A stretch of DNA of 64,000 nt, from assembly GCA_934565855.1 (NCBI GenBank), contig CAKTIO010000008.1:1-64000 (forward strand), in the 5' to 3' direction. The translations under genes and the position numbers were made by a program. The stretch is from an uncultured Dysosmobacter sp. (GTDB lineage Bacteria > Bacillota > Clostridia > Oscillospirales > Oscillospiraceae). The notes under the pieces are model-generated. The model made no database searches. It saw only the letters and a list, made by a program, of their open reading frames with translations, and had not been told where the DNA came from. Of this stretch, positions 17,764-27,900 are shown piece after piece (positions within the stretch are counted from its first letter, which is position 1; the number at the start of each line of letters is the position of its first letter).

Positions 17764-18798
17764 ATGAGCGACTACTCCGCCCACCAGTGGGTCCTGTTTT
17801 TCTTCTTCTATTGCTTCTGCGGCTGGCTGTGGGAGTCCTGCTATGTCTCCGCCCGGCAGCACCGGTGGGTGAACCGGGGCTTTCTCCACGGACCGCTGCT
17901 GCCCATTTACGGCTCCGGCGCCATCATCATTCTCTTTGCCACGCTGCCGGTCCGCAGTCATCTGGCACTGGTATACCTGCTGGGTATGCTGTCCGCCACG
18001 CTGCTGGAATACGCCACGGGTGCCGCTATGGAAGGTCTGTTCAAGGTGCGCTACTGGGACTATTCCAACCAAAAGTACAATCTTCACGGGTACATCTGTC
18101 TCAGCAGCTCGCTGGCATGGGGCGTGTTCTCCATTCTGCTGGTCCATGTGGTCCATCCTCCCGTGGAGCAGCTGGTGCTGCGCCTTCCCCAGATGGTGGC
18201 GGAGCCGCTTGCCTTTCTGCTGGTTGCCGGCTTCTCCGTGGATGCTGTTCAGTCCTTCCGCGCCGCTATGGACCTGCGGGAAATGCTGGTCCGACTCACC
18301 GAGGAAAACGAGGAGATCCGGCGGATCGCCAAGCGGGTGGAGGTTTACTCCGTCTTTGCCGAGGAGGAGCTTCGCAGCTTCCGGGAAAAGACCGAGGTGG
18401 AGAAGCTCCTGCTTGCCAACCGCATTGCCGCCGGACGCAGCCAGCATACGCTGCGCCGCCAGCAGCGGCAGGAGGCGTTTGAAGCCGCCCTGCAAAAGCG
18501 GTCTGAGGCAAAGCTGTCCGCTCTGAAAAGCATCACCGGCGCGCTGGAGACCTACCGGGACCGACTGGACACCATGCGGGACCTGACTGGAGAAGCGCTG
18601 GAAAAGCGGAAGGCGGAGATCGGCGAGGCACTGGAAAAGCTCCGCACCTACGACGCCCGCATCCGCACCCGCAGCGCCCGGAGCTACCGCCAGTCCATGC
18701 GTATTCTTCGCGGCAACCCCACCGCCGCCGCCCGGAAATATGCCGAGGTGCTGGAAAATCTCCGCAAGGCAGGCGGACTGCACAGGGAAAAGGACTAA
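17764..18798 (+). CDS. CmpB-type membrane protein (putative ABC transporter permease, PF06541)
   Basis: 344 residues. The N-terminal 170 residues hold about five membrane segments with family motifs (FYCFCGWLWESCY, NRGFLHGPLLPIYG). The C-terminal half is a charged, helical and probably coiled-coil cytoplasmic region of about 170 residues. Despite the family name, transport has not been shown for most members. It starts 31 bases after the SLH protein gene with AAAGGA upstream, so co-expression is likely. Confidence 0.82.
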   Translation: MSDYSAHQWVLFFFFYCFCGWLWESCYVSARQHRWVNRGFLHGPLLPIYGSGAIIILFATLPVRSHLALVYLLGMLSATLLEYATGAAMEGLFKVRYWDYSNQKYNLHGYICLSSSLAWGVFSILLVHVVHPPVEQLVLRLPQMVAEPLAFLLVAGFSVDAVQSFRAAMDLREMLVRLTEENEEIRRIAKRVEVYSVFAEEELRSFREKTEVEKLLLANRIAAGRSQHTLRRQQRQEAFEAALQKRSEAKLSALKSITGALETYRDRLDTMRDLTGEALEKRKAEIGEALEKLRTYDARIRTRSARSYRQSMRILRGNPTAAARKYAEVLENLRKAGGLHREKD

Positions 18799-18820
18799 CC
18801 GCAAGCCCTCTATCCGATAC

Positions 18821-18855
18821 AAAAACGCAGCAGGAAATTTCCTGCTGCGTTTTTT
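18821..18855. terminator. bidirectional terminator
   Basis: Perfect stem AAAAACGCAGCAGGAAA / TTTCCTGCTGCGTTTTT between convergent genes; T-runs follow on both strands. Confidence 0.93.
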
Positions 18856-18883
18856 ATGACACATTGTTCAATATACGACCGCT

Positions 18884-19753
18884 TTACACGCCGGAAAGGT
18901 CAAAATCCGGCGTATACTCCTCCTTTGCCGAGGTCCGCTCCTGTGTGAAGCCATCCCGGATACCGCAGTTTTCCATATACTCCACCGCTGCGGAATACTC
19001 CGCCCGGGTGACATGGCGCTTCAGGTTCCCGGTGGCTCCCGGCTGGGGGGTGTACTGGCTCATCAAGGAAAACAGCACATCGCCGGGGCGGAAGGTCTCC
19101 GCCACCCAGTCGATGCAGCGGCGGGTGTTTTCCATCTCTCCCGGCAGCATCAGGTGCCGGATCAGTACGCCGGAGCGCAGCAGTCCGTTTTCCATACGGT
19201 AGGGTCCCGTCTGGCGGAACATCTCCAAAATAGCAGGCGCAGCCCAGTCAAAATAATCCTCCGCCGCGGAATACCGCTTTGCCGGTCCCGACAGGACGTA
19301 TTTCAGGTCCGGCAGATAAACCTGTACCCGTCCCTCCAGCAGGCGCAGCGTCTCCGGCTTTTCATAGCCACCGCTGTTCCACACCACGGGAACCGGAAGG
19401 GGCTGATCCAGAGACTCCAAAATCACCGGGGTAAAATGAGTGGGGGTCACCAGATCAATGCACGCCGCACCTTGGGCGATCAGCTCCTCATAAATTGTCC
19501 GCAGTCTTCCGGCGCTGATGGTCTTGCCTACACCCTGCTGCGAAATAGGTTCGTTCTGGCAAAAGCAGCAGCGCAGGCTGCAGCCGGAGAAAAACACCGT
19601 TCCGGCGCCGTGCTGTCCTACCAGACACGGCTCCTCCCACAGGTGCAGCCCAGCCCGGGCGCACACCGGCGCGGACGGCTCGCCGCAGACTCCGCCCCGC
19701 AGGGTCTCCGTCCGCTCCGCCCCGCAGTTTCTTGGACACAGGCAGCAGATCAT
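18884..19753 (-). CDS. radical SAM protein, PflA-like (AmmeMemoRadiSam-related group)
   Basis: 289 residues with the cluster motif C58xxxC62xxC65 (CSLRCCFC) and an N-terminal cysteine-rich start (CCLCPRNCG) typical of the PflX/PflA-like group. Members activate glycyl radical enzymes or act on unknown substrates. No glycyl radical enzyme lies nearby. ATG 19753 overlaps the kinase stop by ATGA and has AGGAG eight bases upstream, so it is translationally coupled as the last gene of a three-gene operon. Confidence 0.85.
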   Translation of the reverse strand: MICCLCPRNCGAERTETLRGGVCGEPSAPVCARAGLHLWEEPCLVGQHGAGTVFFSGCSLRCCFCQNEPISQQGVGKTISAGRLRTIYEELIAQGAACIDLVTPTHFTPVILESLDQPLPVPVVWNSGGYEKPETLRLLEGRVQVYLPDLKYVLSGPAKRYSAAEDYFDWAAPAILEMFRQTGPYRMENGLLRSGVLIRHLMLPGEMENTRRCIDWVAETFRPGDVLFSLMSQYTPQPGATGNLKRHVTRAEYSAAVEYMENCGIRDGFTQERTSAKEEYTPDFDLSGV

Positions 19754-20676
19754 GGCGCACACTCCTTCCAGACCCGGGCAAATTCTTCACTGCTGAGTAC
19801 CGCGCCCCGGGTCGCCACCACGGCGGCAGAGAGCCGGTTGGCAATCCGCAACGCCCGGGGCAGCGGAAGCCCCTTTGCCAGCAGCCCCATCAGCGCCCCG
19901 ATGTGGGCGTCTCCCGCGCCGATGGTATCCATCGGCGTCACCGGATACCCCGGGACCATACCCCGGTCCGTTCCCGTCTCATACCAGCTTCCCCGGTCGC
20001 TCAGCGTCACTACTACCGTGTTTCCCGTCAGACCGTGCAGCGCCCGCGCTGCCGCTTCCACGCCGGAGCCTGCCGGAGGTCCGGCATGGTCACGCGCAGC
20101 GGACAGTGCCTCGCTCTCATTAAGGTGCAGCACCGGATGCAGGGCGAAAATCTGCTCCATCCTGCCGCGGTCGATGCTCTGGAACCGGGGTCCCGGGGCA
20201 AAATACGGCTGAATATGGGGATGCTCCTCCAAAAAGGTCAGAATATTTTTCCCTGTTGGCTCCTCCACCTCCAGCCCGCAGAAATAGGCGCTGGAAAACG
20301 CCTGCGGGTCCAGCCGGTCAAACCACTCTTTGGAAAAGCGGTATTCCGCCCCGTGGTAGGAGAGAAAGGTCCGCTCTCCGCCGTTTTCCACAAAGCAATA
20401 GCAGCAGCCGTTTTCCTCCTTCACCGGCAGCAGGACCTCCATATTCCGGCGCTGGAAATGCTCCCGCACAAAGTCGCCGTAGGCTCCCGTTCCCACTGGA
20501 GAAAACAGGCAGTACGGCACCCCCATGTGCCGCAGCAGCATGGCGGCGTTATAGGCACAGCCGCCCATGCTCATCTGCTGCCCCTCCACGTTCACATCCT
20601 CCGCTGTGCGGGGCAGGTGGTCCAGGCGGATGATAACGTCCACTACCGTGGACCCGATGACCAGGATCTTTTTCAC
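19750..20676 (-). CDS. PfkB family carbohydrate/nucleoside kinase
   Basis: 308 residues. An N-terminal glycine-rich start (ILVIGSTVVD, GGCAYNAAMLL) and the C-terminal DTIGAGDAHIGALMG motif with the catalytic Asp identify the PfkB/ribokinase fold. It should phosphorylate a sugar, nucleoside or related alcohol; the substrate is not evident. The GTG start at 20676 overlaps the mutY stop as GTGA. It lies between mutY and the radical SAM gene in one coupled operon. Confidence 0.87.
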   Translation of the reverse strand: MKKILVIGSTVVDVIIRLDHLPRTAEDVNVEGQQMSMGGCAYNAAMLLRHMGVPYCLFSPVGTGAYGDFVREHFQRRNMEVLLPVKEENGCCYCFVENGGERTFLSYHGAEYRFSKEWFDRLDPQAFSSAYFCGLEVEEPTGKNILTFLEEHPHIQPYFAPGPRFQSIDRGRMEQIFALHPVLHLNESEALSAARDHAGPPAGSGVEAAARALHGLTGNTVVVTLSDRGSWYETGTDRGMVPGYPVTPMDTIGAGDAHIGALMGLLAKGLPLPRALRIANRLSAAVVATRGAVLSSEEFARVWKECAP

Positions 20677-21758
20677 TCCGCGTCTCCTTCCCGCTCCTGC
20701 CGCAGCAGACGCTGCGCCTCCGCATAGTATCTGGCAAAGGCAGACGGCACCGCGCACTTCGCCAGCCCTGCGCCGTCCACCCATTGAAAGTCCTCCGGTC
20801 CATCGCCCTCTATCCGCAGGATATAGCCGGTCATCTGCCACTCCCGGTGGGTAAAGATGTGCTTTGCCGTGAGCTTTTTTTCCCAGGCAGTAGCCCGCAG
20901 CCCCCACTGTGCCAGCGGGGCGGCGGCAGCCTCCTCCGTCAGCTCTCCGGGAACGTTGGGAAACTCCCAAAGCCCCGCCAGCAGCCCGCTGTCCGGACGC
21001 CGGCGCAGTGCCGCCCGTCCGTCCGGGCGCAGCAGCAGATACACCGTCCAATGCTCCACCGTCCGGGGCTTTTTCGGACGCTTCACCGGCAGACTCTCCG
21101 CCGTACCCAGCGCCCTGCCCCGGCAAAATGCCGCTGCCGGACAGGCGCCGCATTTCGGTGGTCCGTTGGGAACGCAGACCGTTGCCCCCAGCTCCATCGT
21201 TGCCTGATTGAAGATCCGCACCTGCTCCGGCTCCCGTGGCATGATCTCCGCCAGCTGCTGGCGGATGCGCTTCTTGGTCCCGGCATCCAGAATGTCGTCA
21301 TGGCAGTCTGTCAGCCGGGTCACCACCCGCAGAACGTTGCCATCCACCGCAGGCTCCGGCAAGGCAAACGCCGCCGAGGCAATGGCGGATGCGGTGTAGT
21401 CTCCGATCCCCGGCAGCGCCAGCAGCTGTCCATAGGCGGGTGGAAATGCTCCGCCGTAGTCCTCTGCCACCAGACGCGCCGCCTTTTGCAGGTTCCGCGC
21501 CCGGCTGTAATAGCCCAGCCCCTCCCACAGCTTCATCAGCCGGTCCTCCGGTGCCTGTGCCAGCGCCTGAACCGTGGGAAACGCCTCTAAAAACCGGGTG
21601 TAATAGCCCAGCACTGCCGCCACCCGTGTCTGCTGCAGCATGATCTCCGAGACCCAGATGCGGTAGGGATCCCGGGTGTGCCGCCAGGGCAGATCCCGGG
21701 CGTTGCCCCGGTACCAGTGCAGCAGCGGCTCCGGCAACTGCCGTAAAATGTTTTCCAT
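20673..21758 (-). CDS. mutY: A/G-specific adenine glycosylase MutY
   Basis: 361 residues. It removes adenine paired with 8-oxoguanine. The helix-hairpin-helix motif LPGIGDYTASAIA is followed by the catalytic Asp in PAVDGNV; the catalytic Glu lies in SEIMLQQT. The [4Fe-4S] loop has the CX6CX2CX5C pattern (CVPNGPPKCGACPAAAFC). A NUDIX-like 8-oxoG recognition domain ends the protein. ATG 21758 has GGAG eight bases upstream; TATAAT lies just before it on the minus strand. It is the first gene of the operon. Confidence 0.95.
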   Translation of the reverse strand: MENILRQLPEPLLHWYRGNARDLPWRHTRDPYRIWVSEIMLQQTRVAAVLGYYTRFLEAFPTVQALAQAPEDRLMKLWEGLGYYSRARNLQKAARLVAEDYGGAFPPAYGQLLALPGIGDYTASAIASAAFALPEPAVDGNVLRVVTRLTDCHDDILDAGTKKRIRQQLAEIMPREPEQVRIFNQATMELGATVCVPNGPPKCGACPAAAFCRGRALGTAESLPVKRPKKPRTVEHWTVYLLLRPDGRAALRRRPDSGLLAGLWEFPNVPGELTEEAAAAPLAQWGLRATAWEKKLTAKHIFTHREWQMTGYILRIEGDGPEDFQWVDGAGLAKCAVPSAFARYYAEAQRLLRQEREGDAE

Positions 21759-21887
21759 TGTCAATTTCTCCTGTTTCATGCTATGATTATACCACAGCGG
21801 TGCGGGGGGTTCCCAGCTTTTTGCGGATTTTTGAAAAAATCGCCGCGCCCTGCTGAAGATCCTGTCAGAAACCGGGGGAAACGGACC

Positions 21888-22595
21888 ATGCTGCACATTA
21901 CCTTTTTAGAGCACAGTGGCTTTCTGGTGGAAACGGACCGCCAATATCTGCTGTTTGACTGGTGGAAGGGCGAGCTGCCGCCCATAACAGCGGACAAGCC
22001 CCTGTATGTCTTTGCATCCCACCAGCACCACGACCACTTTCAGCCCGGGATCTTTGCCCTGCCCGCCGTCCGGTATTTTCTGGGCTGTGACATCCGGCTG
22101 GACCGGCATAACCGGGAAAAATGGAAGCTTTCTCCCGAGACTGCGGAGTGCTGCCTCTGCCTGAAGGGCAATGAACGGCGGGAATTACCGGACCTTCTGG
22201 TCGAGACCCTGCCCTCTACTGACGAGGGCGTTGCCTTTCTGGTCACCAGCGGCGGCGTGACCCTGTATCACGCGGGGGATCTGAACTGGTGGCACTGGGA
22301 GGAGGAGGGTAAGGACTGGAACGGCACTATGGCTGCCAATTTCCGCCGCTATCTGGAGCCGCTGCGCCAGCGGCACATCCATGTTGCCTTCGCTCCGCTG
22401 GACCCCCGGCAGGGCGGTGCTTACGATTGGGGCTTGACCTATCTGCTGGGTCTGGCGCGTATTGACACGGTCTTTCCCATGCACCAGTGGGACGACTTCG
22501 CCCTGACCCGGCGCTTTTTGCAGGAGCATCCAGAGCTTGCCCCGCAAATCCAGCCGGTGGACTTTCCCGGTCAGCAGTGGACGCTGCCCCTGTAA
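21888..22595 (+). CDS. metallo-beta-lactamase fold hydrolase (UlaG-like)
   Basis: 235 residues with the metal site HQHHDHF near residue 45, an HAGD motif near residue 123 and a later MHQWDD. This is the UlaG/L-ascorbate-6-phosphate lactonase-like part of the superfamily; the actual substrate is unknown. The preferred ATG at 21888 has GGGGG upstream. It is divergent from mutY, a spacing of 129 bases. Confidence 0.82.
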   Translation: MLHITFLEHSGFLVETDRQYLLFDWWKGELPPITADKPLYVFASHQHHDHFQPGIFALPAVRYFLGCDIRLDRHNREKWKLSPETAECCLCLKGNERRELPDLLVETLPSTDEGVAFLVTSGGVTLYHAGDLNWWHWEEEGKDWNGTMAANFRRYLEPLRQRHIHVAFAPLDPRQGGAYDWGLTYLLGLARIDTVFPMHQWDDFALTRRFLQEHPELAPQIQPVDFPGQQWTLPL

Positions 22596-22623
22596 TACCT
22601 TCACCCTATTGCAGCAATAGAAG

Positions 22624-22665
22624 GGCTCCCGGAGCGCGGTGGTTTCACCGTCCGCTCCGGGAGCC
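22624..22665. terminator. bidirectional terminator
   Basis: Stem GGCTCCCGGAGCG / CGCTCCGGGAGCC between convergent genes; TTTCT follows on the plus strand and TTCTATT on the minus strand. Confidence 0.9.
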
Positions 22666-22684
22666 TTTCTGCGGTCATATCTAC

Positions 22685-24697
22685 TTATTCCGTATCGCTC
22701 AAAATTTCATGGTGCATATCCACCACACTGATGACCAGATCCCGATAGTCCTCCGTACCGGGGTCCTCCAGCAGCTCCAGCAGATGTGTGCTGATGTACT
22801 TGGTCTCCAAAATTTTTCCATCTACCGTGACCTTACAGTAGGGACTGAAATTCCGCCCCTGCACATACCAGGCGTCATCCTTCTGGTAGAGGTTCAGCAC
22901 CTGGATCTTGGACACGCCCATTTTCATATCCGTGGGAGCGTAGGGGCTTTCCCCGTTGTAGAAGTAATTCCGTCCGTACAGCACGTCATACTGGATTGCC
23001 TTCATATCCGTCCGGTAAGTCGGCTCCTCCCGGCAATACTGCTGGAACTGGGTCATCTCTCCCTGGTGGATACCGATGGAATCCAGCGCCGCGCCGGTCA
23101 GCTGATAGGCGTACAGGTCCGCGTCCTGCTTTTCCAGACCGAAGTTGTTCCAGATGATGTAGCGGGTCTTATACAGGCTTCCGGACTCCATATCATGCTT
23201 TTCCAGATTCAGCGAGGGCAGATGGTCGCCGTACAGCACCAGAATGGTCTTCTCGTCCCGCTTGGAAAGCTCCTCCGTCAGACGCTGGACAAAGGTGTCC
23301 ATATCGTGGATCTGATTGACGTAATACTCTACCGAGGTCGCATTGCAATGCTCCGGACAGGCGGTGACCCGGATCTCCGGATTTGTCAGCAGCTCCTCCT
23401 TTGGATAGCTGCCATGTCCCTCCACCGACACGGTGAACACCAGATCCGGCTGGTCCGGCGTGGCGTTCAGCGCCTCGGTGATCTCCTGCGTCAGAATATA
23501 GTCCCGGCTCCAGCCCTTGGGCGTTTTCTGCACCTTGGGCATGTATTCCAGAGAGGTGAAATCGTCAAAGCCCAGATTGGCATACACAATGTTCCGGGTG
23601 TAAAATGTTGCCCGGTGGTTGTGAATGGCATGGGTACCATACCCGAGTGCGCTGAGATCATATGCCACAGATTCTACGGTCTTGTTCTGCAGACAGGTCT
23701 TATAGGGATATTCGCCGGGTCCGAACAGCCGGCTGCTCATGCCCGTCAGAACCTCAAACTCCGTGTTGGCGGTACCCGCGCCCACTACGGGAACCGTCAG
23801 GTAGCCGGAGGTAAATTCCTTTTCCAGTTGATGCCAGTAAGGCAGCGCATCCTCGCTCAGCTCCAGCCCCTTGACCTCCTGCGGGTCCATGAAGGACTCC
23901 AGCTGTACATACAGCACGTTGACGTCCGTCTGCGCCGCAGCGCCATCGGCTCCAGCCTCCGCATCCGTGGTGATGCGGTCCCGGATCTCCTGCATTTTTT
24001 CCGCACTGTAGCCCGCGGGCTGGCGGATGCCCTTATTCAACCAGGTTTGCAGGAAGCAGTAGGCAAAGCCATAGTCATCATAGGCAAACGCCAGATTGGA
24101 GAAGGTCGCAGACAGCTGATGGACATGAAACGCCCAGTTCCAGCAGCCAGCCAGGCAGCCGCCGGTCAAAAGCATTGCCGCCGCACCCACCAGAAGCCGC
24201 TTCCGCAGGGGATCGCGGTTCCGGGGACCCTTCCAGATCAGCAGCACCAGAAGCACTGCCAGCAGCACAACGCTTACCGCCAGCAGAATCAGATAGCCTC
24301 TGGACAGGTAGTTGGGCAGGGTATCCAGTCCGGTATTCAGCACCGTCAGATCTGCCGTGGTAAAGGGCGTCATGCGGTTCAACAGGATAAAGCCGTTGGC
24401 TCCTCCGCCCGCCAGCCACGCCGCTGACAGCAACGCGCACCAGAATGCCCGCCGCCGCAGGAAAAACGCTGGTGTCATTGTCATCAGCACCAGCAGAAAA
24501 TTTACCAGCAAAGCCAAAGGATGGTCCGACACAAAGCTGAAAAAGTCCGCCATTCCCGTGGTAAACACCTTGTGGTTCAGCAGCTCGATCAGCAGCGTAT
24601 CCAGCAGAGCCACCAGCGGGACCCACAGGAAGGCGGATCTCCACCAGAGCTTCGGAGATGCCTTTGCCGCATCATTTGGGAAAACCAGTTTCTTCAT
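22685..24697 (-). CDS. LTA synthase family sulfatase-fold membrane enzyme
   Basis: 670 residues. Five membrane segments lie in the first 200, followed by an extracellular sulfatase/alkaline-phosphatase domain. The nucleophile Thr sits in GTANTEFEVLTG; metal ligands are visible in SVEGHGSYP and LYGDHLP. LtaS-type enzymes polymerise glycerol phosphate onto a lipid anchor; relatives add phosphoglycerol or phosphoethanolamine to glycans, so the exact product is open. AAAGGAG precedes ATG 24697. It stands alone between terminators. Confidence 0.88.
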   Translation of the reverse strand: MKKLVFPNDAAKASPKLWWRSAFLWVPLVALLDTLLIELLNHKVFTTGMADFFSFVSDHPLALLVNFLLVLMTMTPAFFLRRRAFWCALLSAAWLAGGGANGFILLNRMTPFTTADLTVLNTGLDTLPNYLSRGYLILLAVSVVLLAVLLVLLIWKGPRNRDPLRKRLLVGAAAMLLTGGCLAGCWNWAFHVHQLSATFSNLAFAYDDYGFAYCFLQTWLNKGIRQPAGYSAEKMQEIRDRITTDAEAGADGAAAQTDVNVLYVQLESFMDPQEVKGLELSEDALPYWHQLEKEFTSGYLTVPVVGAGTANTEFEVLTGMSSRLFGPGEYPYKTCLQNKTVESVAYDLSALGYGTHAIHNHRATFYTRNIVYANLGFDDFTSLEYMPKVQKTPKGWSRDYILTQEITEALNATPDQPDLVFTVSVEGHGSYPKEELLTNPEIRVTACPEHCNATSVEYYVNQIHDMDTFVQRLTEELSKRDEKTILVLYGDHLPSLNLEKHDMESGSLYKTRYIIWNNFGLEKQDADLYAYQLTGAALDSIGIHQGEMTQFQQYCREEPTYRTDMKAIQYDVLYGRNYFYNGESPYAPTDMKMGVSKIQVLNLYQKDDAWYVQGRNFSPYCKVTVDGKILETKYISTHLLELLEDPGTEDYRDLVISVVDMHHEILSDTE

Positions 24698-24863
24698 AAA
24701 AACTCCTTTTCTGTCTGAAAGAGACGTTGATTCCACCAAATGCACTGATTATAGACCCCCTGCGCCCATATTTCCAGTGTTATTTTGCAAAAATTTAACG
24801 GATACTTGATTTTCTTTCTTCTCCTTCCGCAACAATTTTTATGAGGATTCCTCTGGACACGAA

Positions 24864-24897
24864 AAAATCCCCGGCGGTAAATACCGCCAGGGATTTT
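24864..24897 (-). terminator. terminator of nifJ
   Basis: Stem AATCCCTGGCGGTA / TACCGCCGGGGATT with TTTTTT after it on the minus strand, 19 bases past the stop. Confidence 0.92.
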
Positions 24898-24915
24898 GAA
24901 AAGGAAACGTCGCGA

Positions 24916-27900
24916 TTACTCGCTGTACATTGCCTTCAGCTTCAGCAGGTGCTGATAACGGTCCATTGCGTTCTGCTCGTTGCGCTCGAACAGGTTCTCG
25001 GCACGATCCGGGAACTCGCGGGTCAGACGAGAGTAACGTGCCTCGTTCATCAGGAATTCACGATAGCCGCCTGCGGGCTCCTTGGAATCCAGAGTGAACT
25101 TTGCGCCGTTGGCAGCGGGGTTGAAGCGGAACAGGTTCCAGTAGCCGCACTCCACAGCCTTCTTCATTTCCTTCTGGCAGTTCATCATGCCGCCCTTGAT
25201 GCTGTGCATCTCGCAGGGAGCGTAGCCGATGATCAGGGAAGGACCATGATATGCCTCAGCCTCCTGAATTGCCTTCAGGGTCTGAGCGGGGTTGGCACCC
25301 ATAGCCACCTGTGCCACATAGATGTAGCCGTAGCTCATAGCGATCTCAGCCAGAGACTTCTTCTTGGTCTCCTTACCGGCAGCTGCGAACTGGCAGACCT
25401 GACCGATGTTGGAAGCCTTGGAAGCCTGTCCGCCGGTGTTGGAGTAAACCTCGGTATCGAAGACGAAGACGTTGACGTCCTTGCCGGAAGCCAGCACATG
25501 GTCCACGCCGCCGAAGCCGATGTCGTATGCCCAGCCGTCGCCGCCAAAGATCCACACGGACTTCTTGCGCAGATATTCCTTATCCTTCAGGATCTCAGCA
25601 ACCAGCTTGCATGCCTCGCAGTCACAGAACTGTGCGCCCTGCGCCTTCAGCTCAGCAGCATGATCCTTGAACTGGGGAATGGAAGCCAGCTCGTCCACCG
25701 TGGAAATGCTGCTCTCCAGAGCCTTCACATATTCCTCGGAAGCGGTCTTGCTTGCATCACCGTCATCCATTGTATCCAGCCACTTCTGAGCAGCTTCCTT
25801 CAGCTCGGGACGAGCCCACTCCACAGCAATCAGCTGGCGGGTCAGGTCAGCCAGACGCTCGCGGGTAGCCTGCTGACCCAGATACATGCCCAGACCGTGC
25901 TCGGCGTTATCCTCAAACAGGGAGTTGGACCATGCGGGACCGTGACCCTCCTTATTGGTGCAATAGGGAGAGGTTGCAGCCGGACCACCCCAGATGGAGG
26001 AGCAGCCGGTGGCGTTGGAGATATACATATGATCGCCGAACAGCTGAGTGATCAGGCGAGCATAGGAGGTCTCGGCGCAGCCTGCGCAGGAACCGGAGAA
26101 CTCCAGCATGGGCTGCTTGAACTGGCTGCCCTTGACGGTGTTGTCCTGCATATCCTTCTTCTCGGAAACCTCAGCAACGCAGTAGTTGAACACATCCTGC
26201 TGTGCAGCTTCCTCTTCCTGGGGAACCATCGTCAGAGCGCCGACCGGGCACTGACCCACGCACACGGCGCAGCCCATGCAGTCCAGCGGAGAGACAGCCA
26301 TGGTGTACTTGTAAACACCCTTGCCCTTGCCAGCCTTGATGTCCACGATCTTGGCAGCCTCGGGAGCGTTCTTGGCTTCCTCCTCCGTCAGAGCGTAGGG
26401 ACGAATGGTGGCATGGGGGCAGACATAAGCGCAGTTGTTGCACTGGATGCACTTTGCAGCGTCCCAGGTGGGAACGGAAACGGCAACGCCGCGCTTCTCA
26501 TAGGCGGCAGCACCCAGCTCGAACTGACCGTCCACATGCTTTGCAAATGCGGAGACCGGCAGAGAGTCGCCATCCATCTTGCCCACGGGGTTCAGGATGG
26601 TCTTGACCTGCTCCACCAGTTCGGGCTTGCCGGTGAGCTGAGTCTTCTCATCCTCATCCACAGCGTTTGCCCAATCAGCGGGAACGTCGAACTTCTTGTA
26701 TGCGGTAGCGCCCAGGTCGATTGCCTTGTGGTTCATATCGACGATATCCTGACCCTTCTTCAGGTAGGAATGGGTGGCTGCATCCTTCATGAACTGAATT
26801 GCCTCTGCCTCGGGCATGACCTTTGCCAGAGAGAAGAATGCGGACTGCAGGATGGTGTTGGTGCGCTTGCCCATACCGATCTCCTTCGCCAGGTCGATGG
26901 CGTTGATGGTATAGACCTGAATGTTGTTCTTGGCAATGTAACGCTTGGAGGCTGCGTCCAGATGATGGTTCAGCTCCTCAGTGTTCCACTGGCAGTTGAT
27001 CAGGAAGGTTCCGCCCGGCTTCACGTCGCGGACGATGGGGAAGTGCTTGGTAATATAGGAGGGAACATGGCAAGCCACGAAGTCTGCCTTGTTGATGTAG
27101 TAAGAGGACTTGATGGGCTTATCACCGAAGCGCAGATGGCTGACGGTGACGCCGCCGGTCTTCTTGGAGTCATACTGGAAGTATGCCTGAACATACTTGT
27201 CGGTATGGTCGCCGATGATCTTGATGGAGTTCTTGTTTGCGCCAACGGTACCGTCGCCGCCCAGACCCCAGAACTTGCACTCGATGGTACCCTCGGCTGC
27301 CACGTTGGGAGCAGCCTCCTCGTCCAGGGACAGGTGGGTCACATCGTCGTTGATGCCGATGGTGAACTCACGCTTCATGGCGTCCTTCTTCAGCTCGTTG
27401 TAAACGGCGAACACGGATGCGGGAGGCGTATCCTTGCTGCCCAGACCGTAACGGCCGCCGATGACCTGAATGTCGTTCTTGCCGGCGTTTGCCAGAGCGG
27501 TGACAACATCCATATACAGAGGCTCGCCCTGAGAGCCGGGCTCCTTGGTGCGGTCCAGCACGGCGATCTTCTTGCAGGTAGCGGGGATGGCTGCCAGCAG
27601 CTTGTCAGCACGGAAGGGACGATACAGGTGAACCTTCACCATACCGACCTTCTCGCCGTGAGCGGTCATGTAGTCGATGACCTCCTCTGCCACGTTGCAG
27701 ATGGAACCCATGGCGATGATCACGCGGTCAGCATCGGGTGCGCCGTAGTAGTTGAACAGCTTGTAGTCGGTGCCCAGCTTGGCGTTGATCTTGTCCATGT
27801 ACTTCTCCACCACTTCAGGCAGTGCATTGTAGTAGGGGTTGCATGCCTCGCGGTGCTGGAAGAAGATATCGCCGTTCTCGTGAGAACCGCGCATGTTGGG

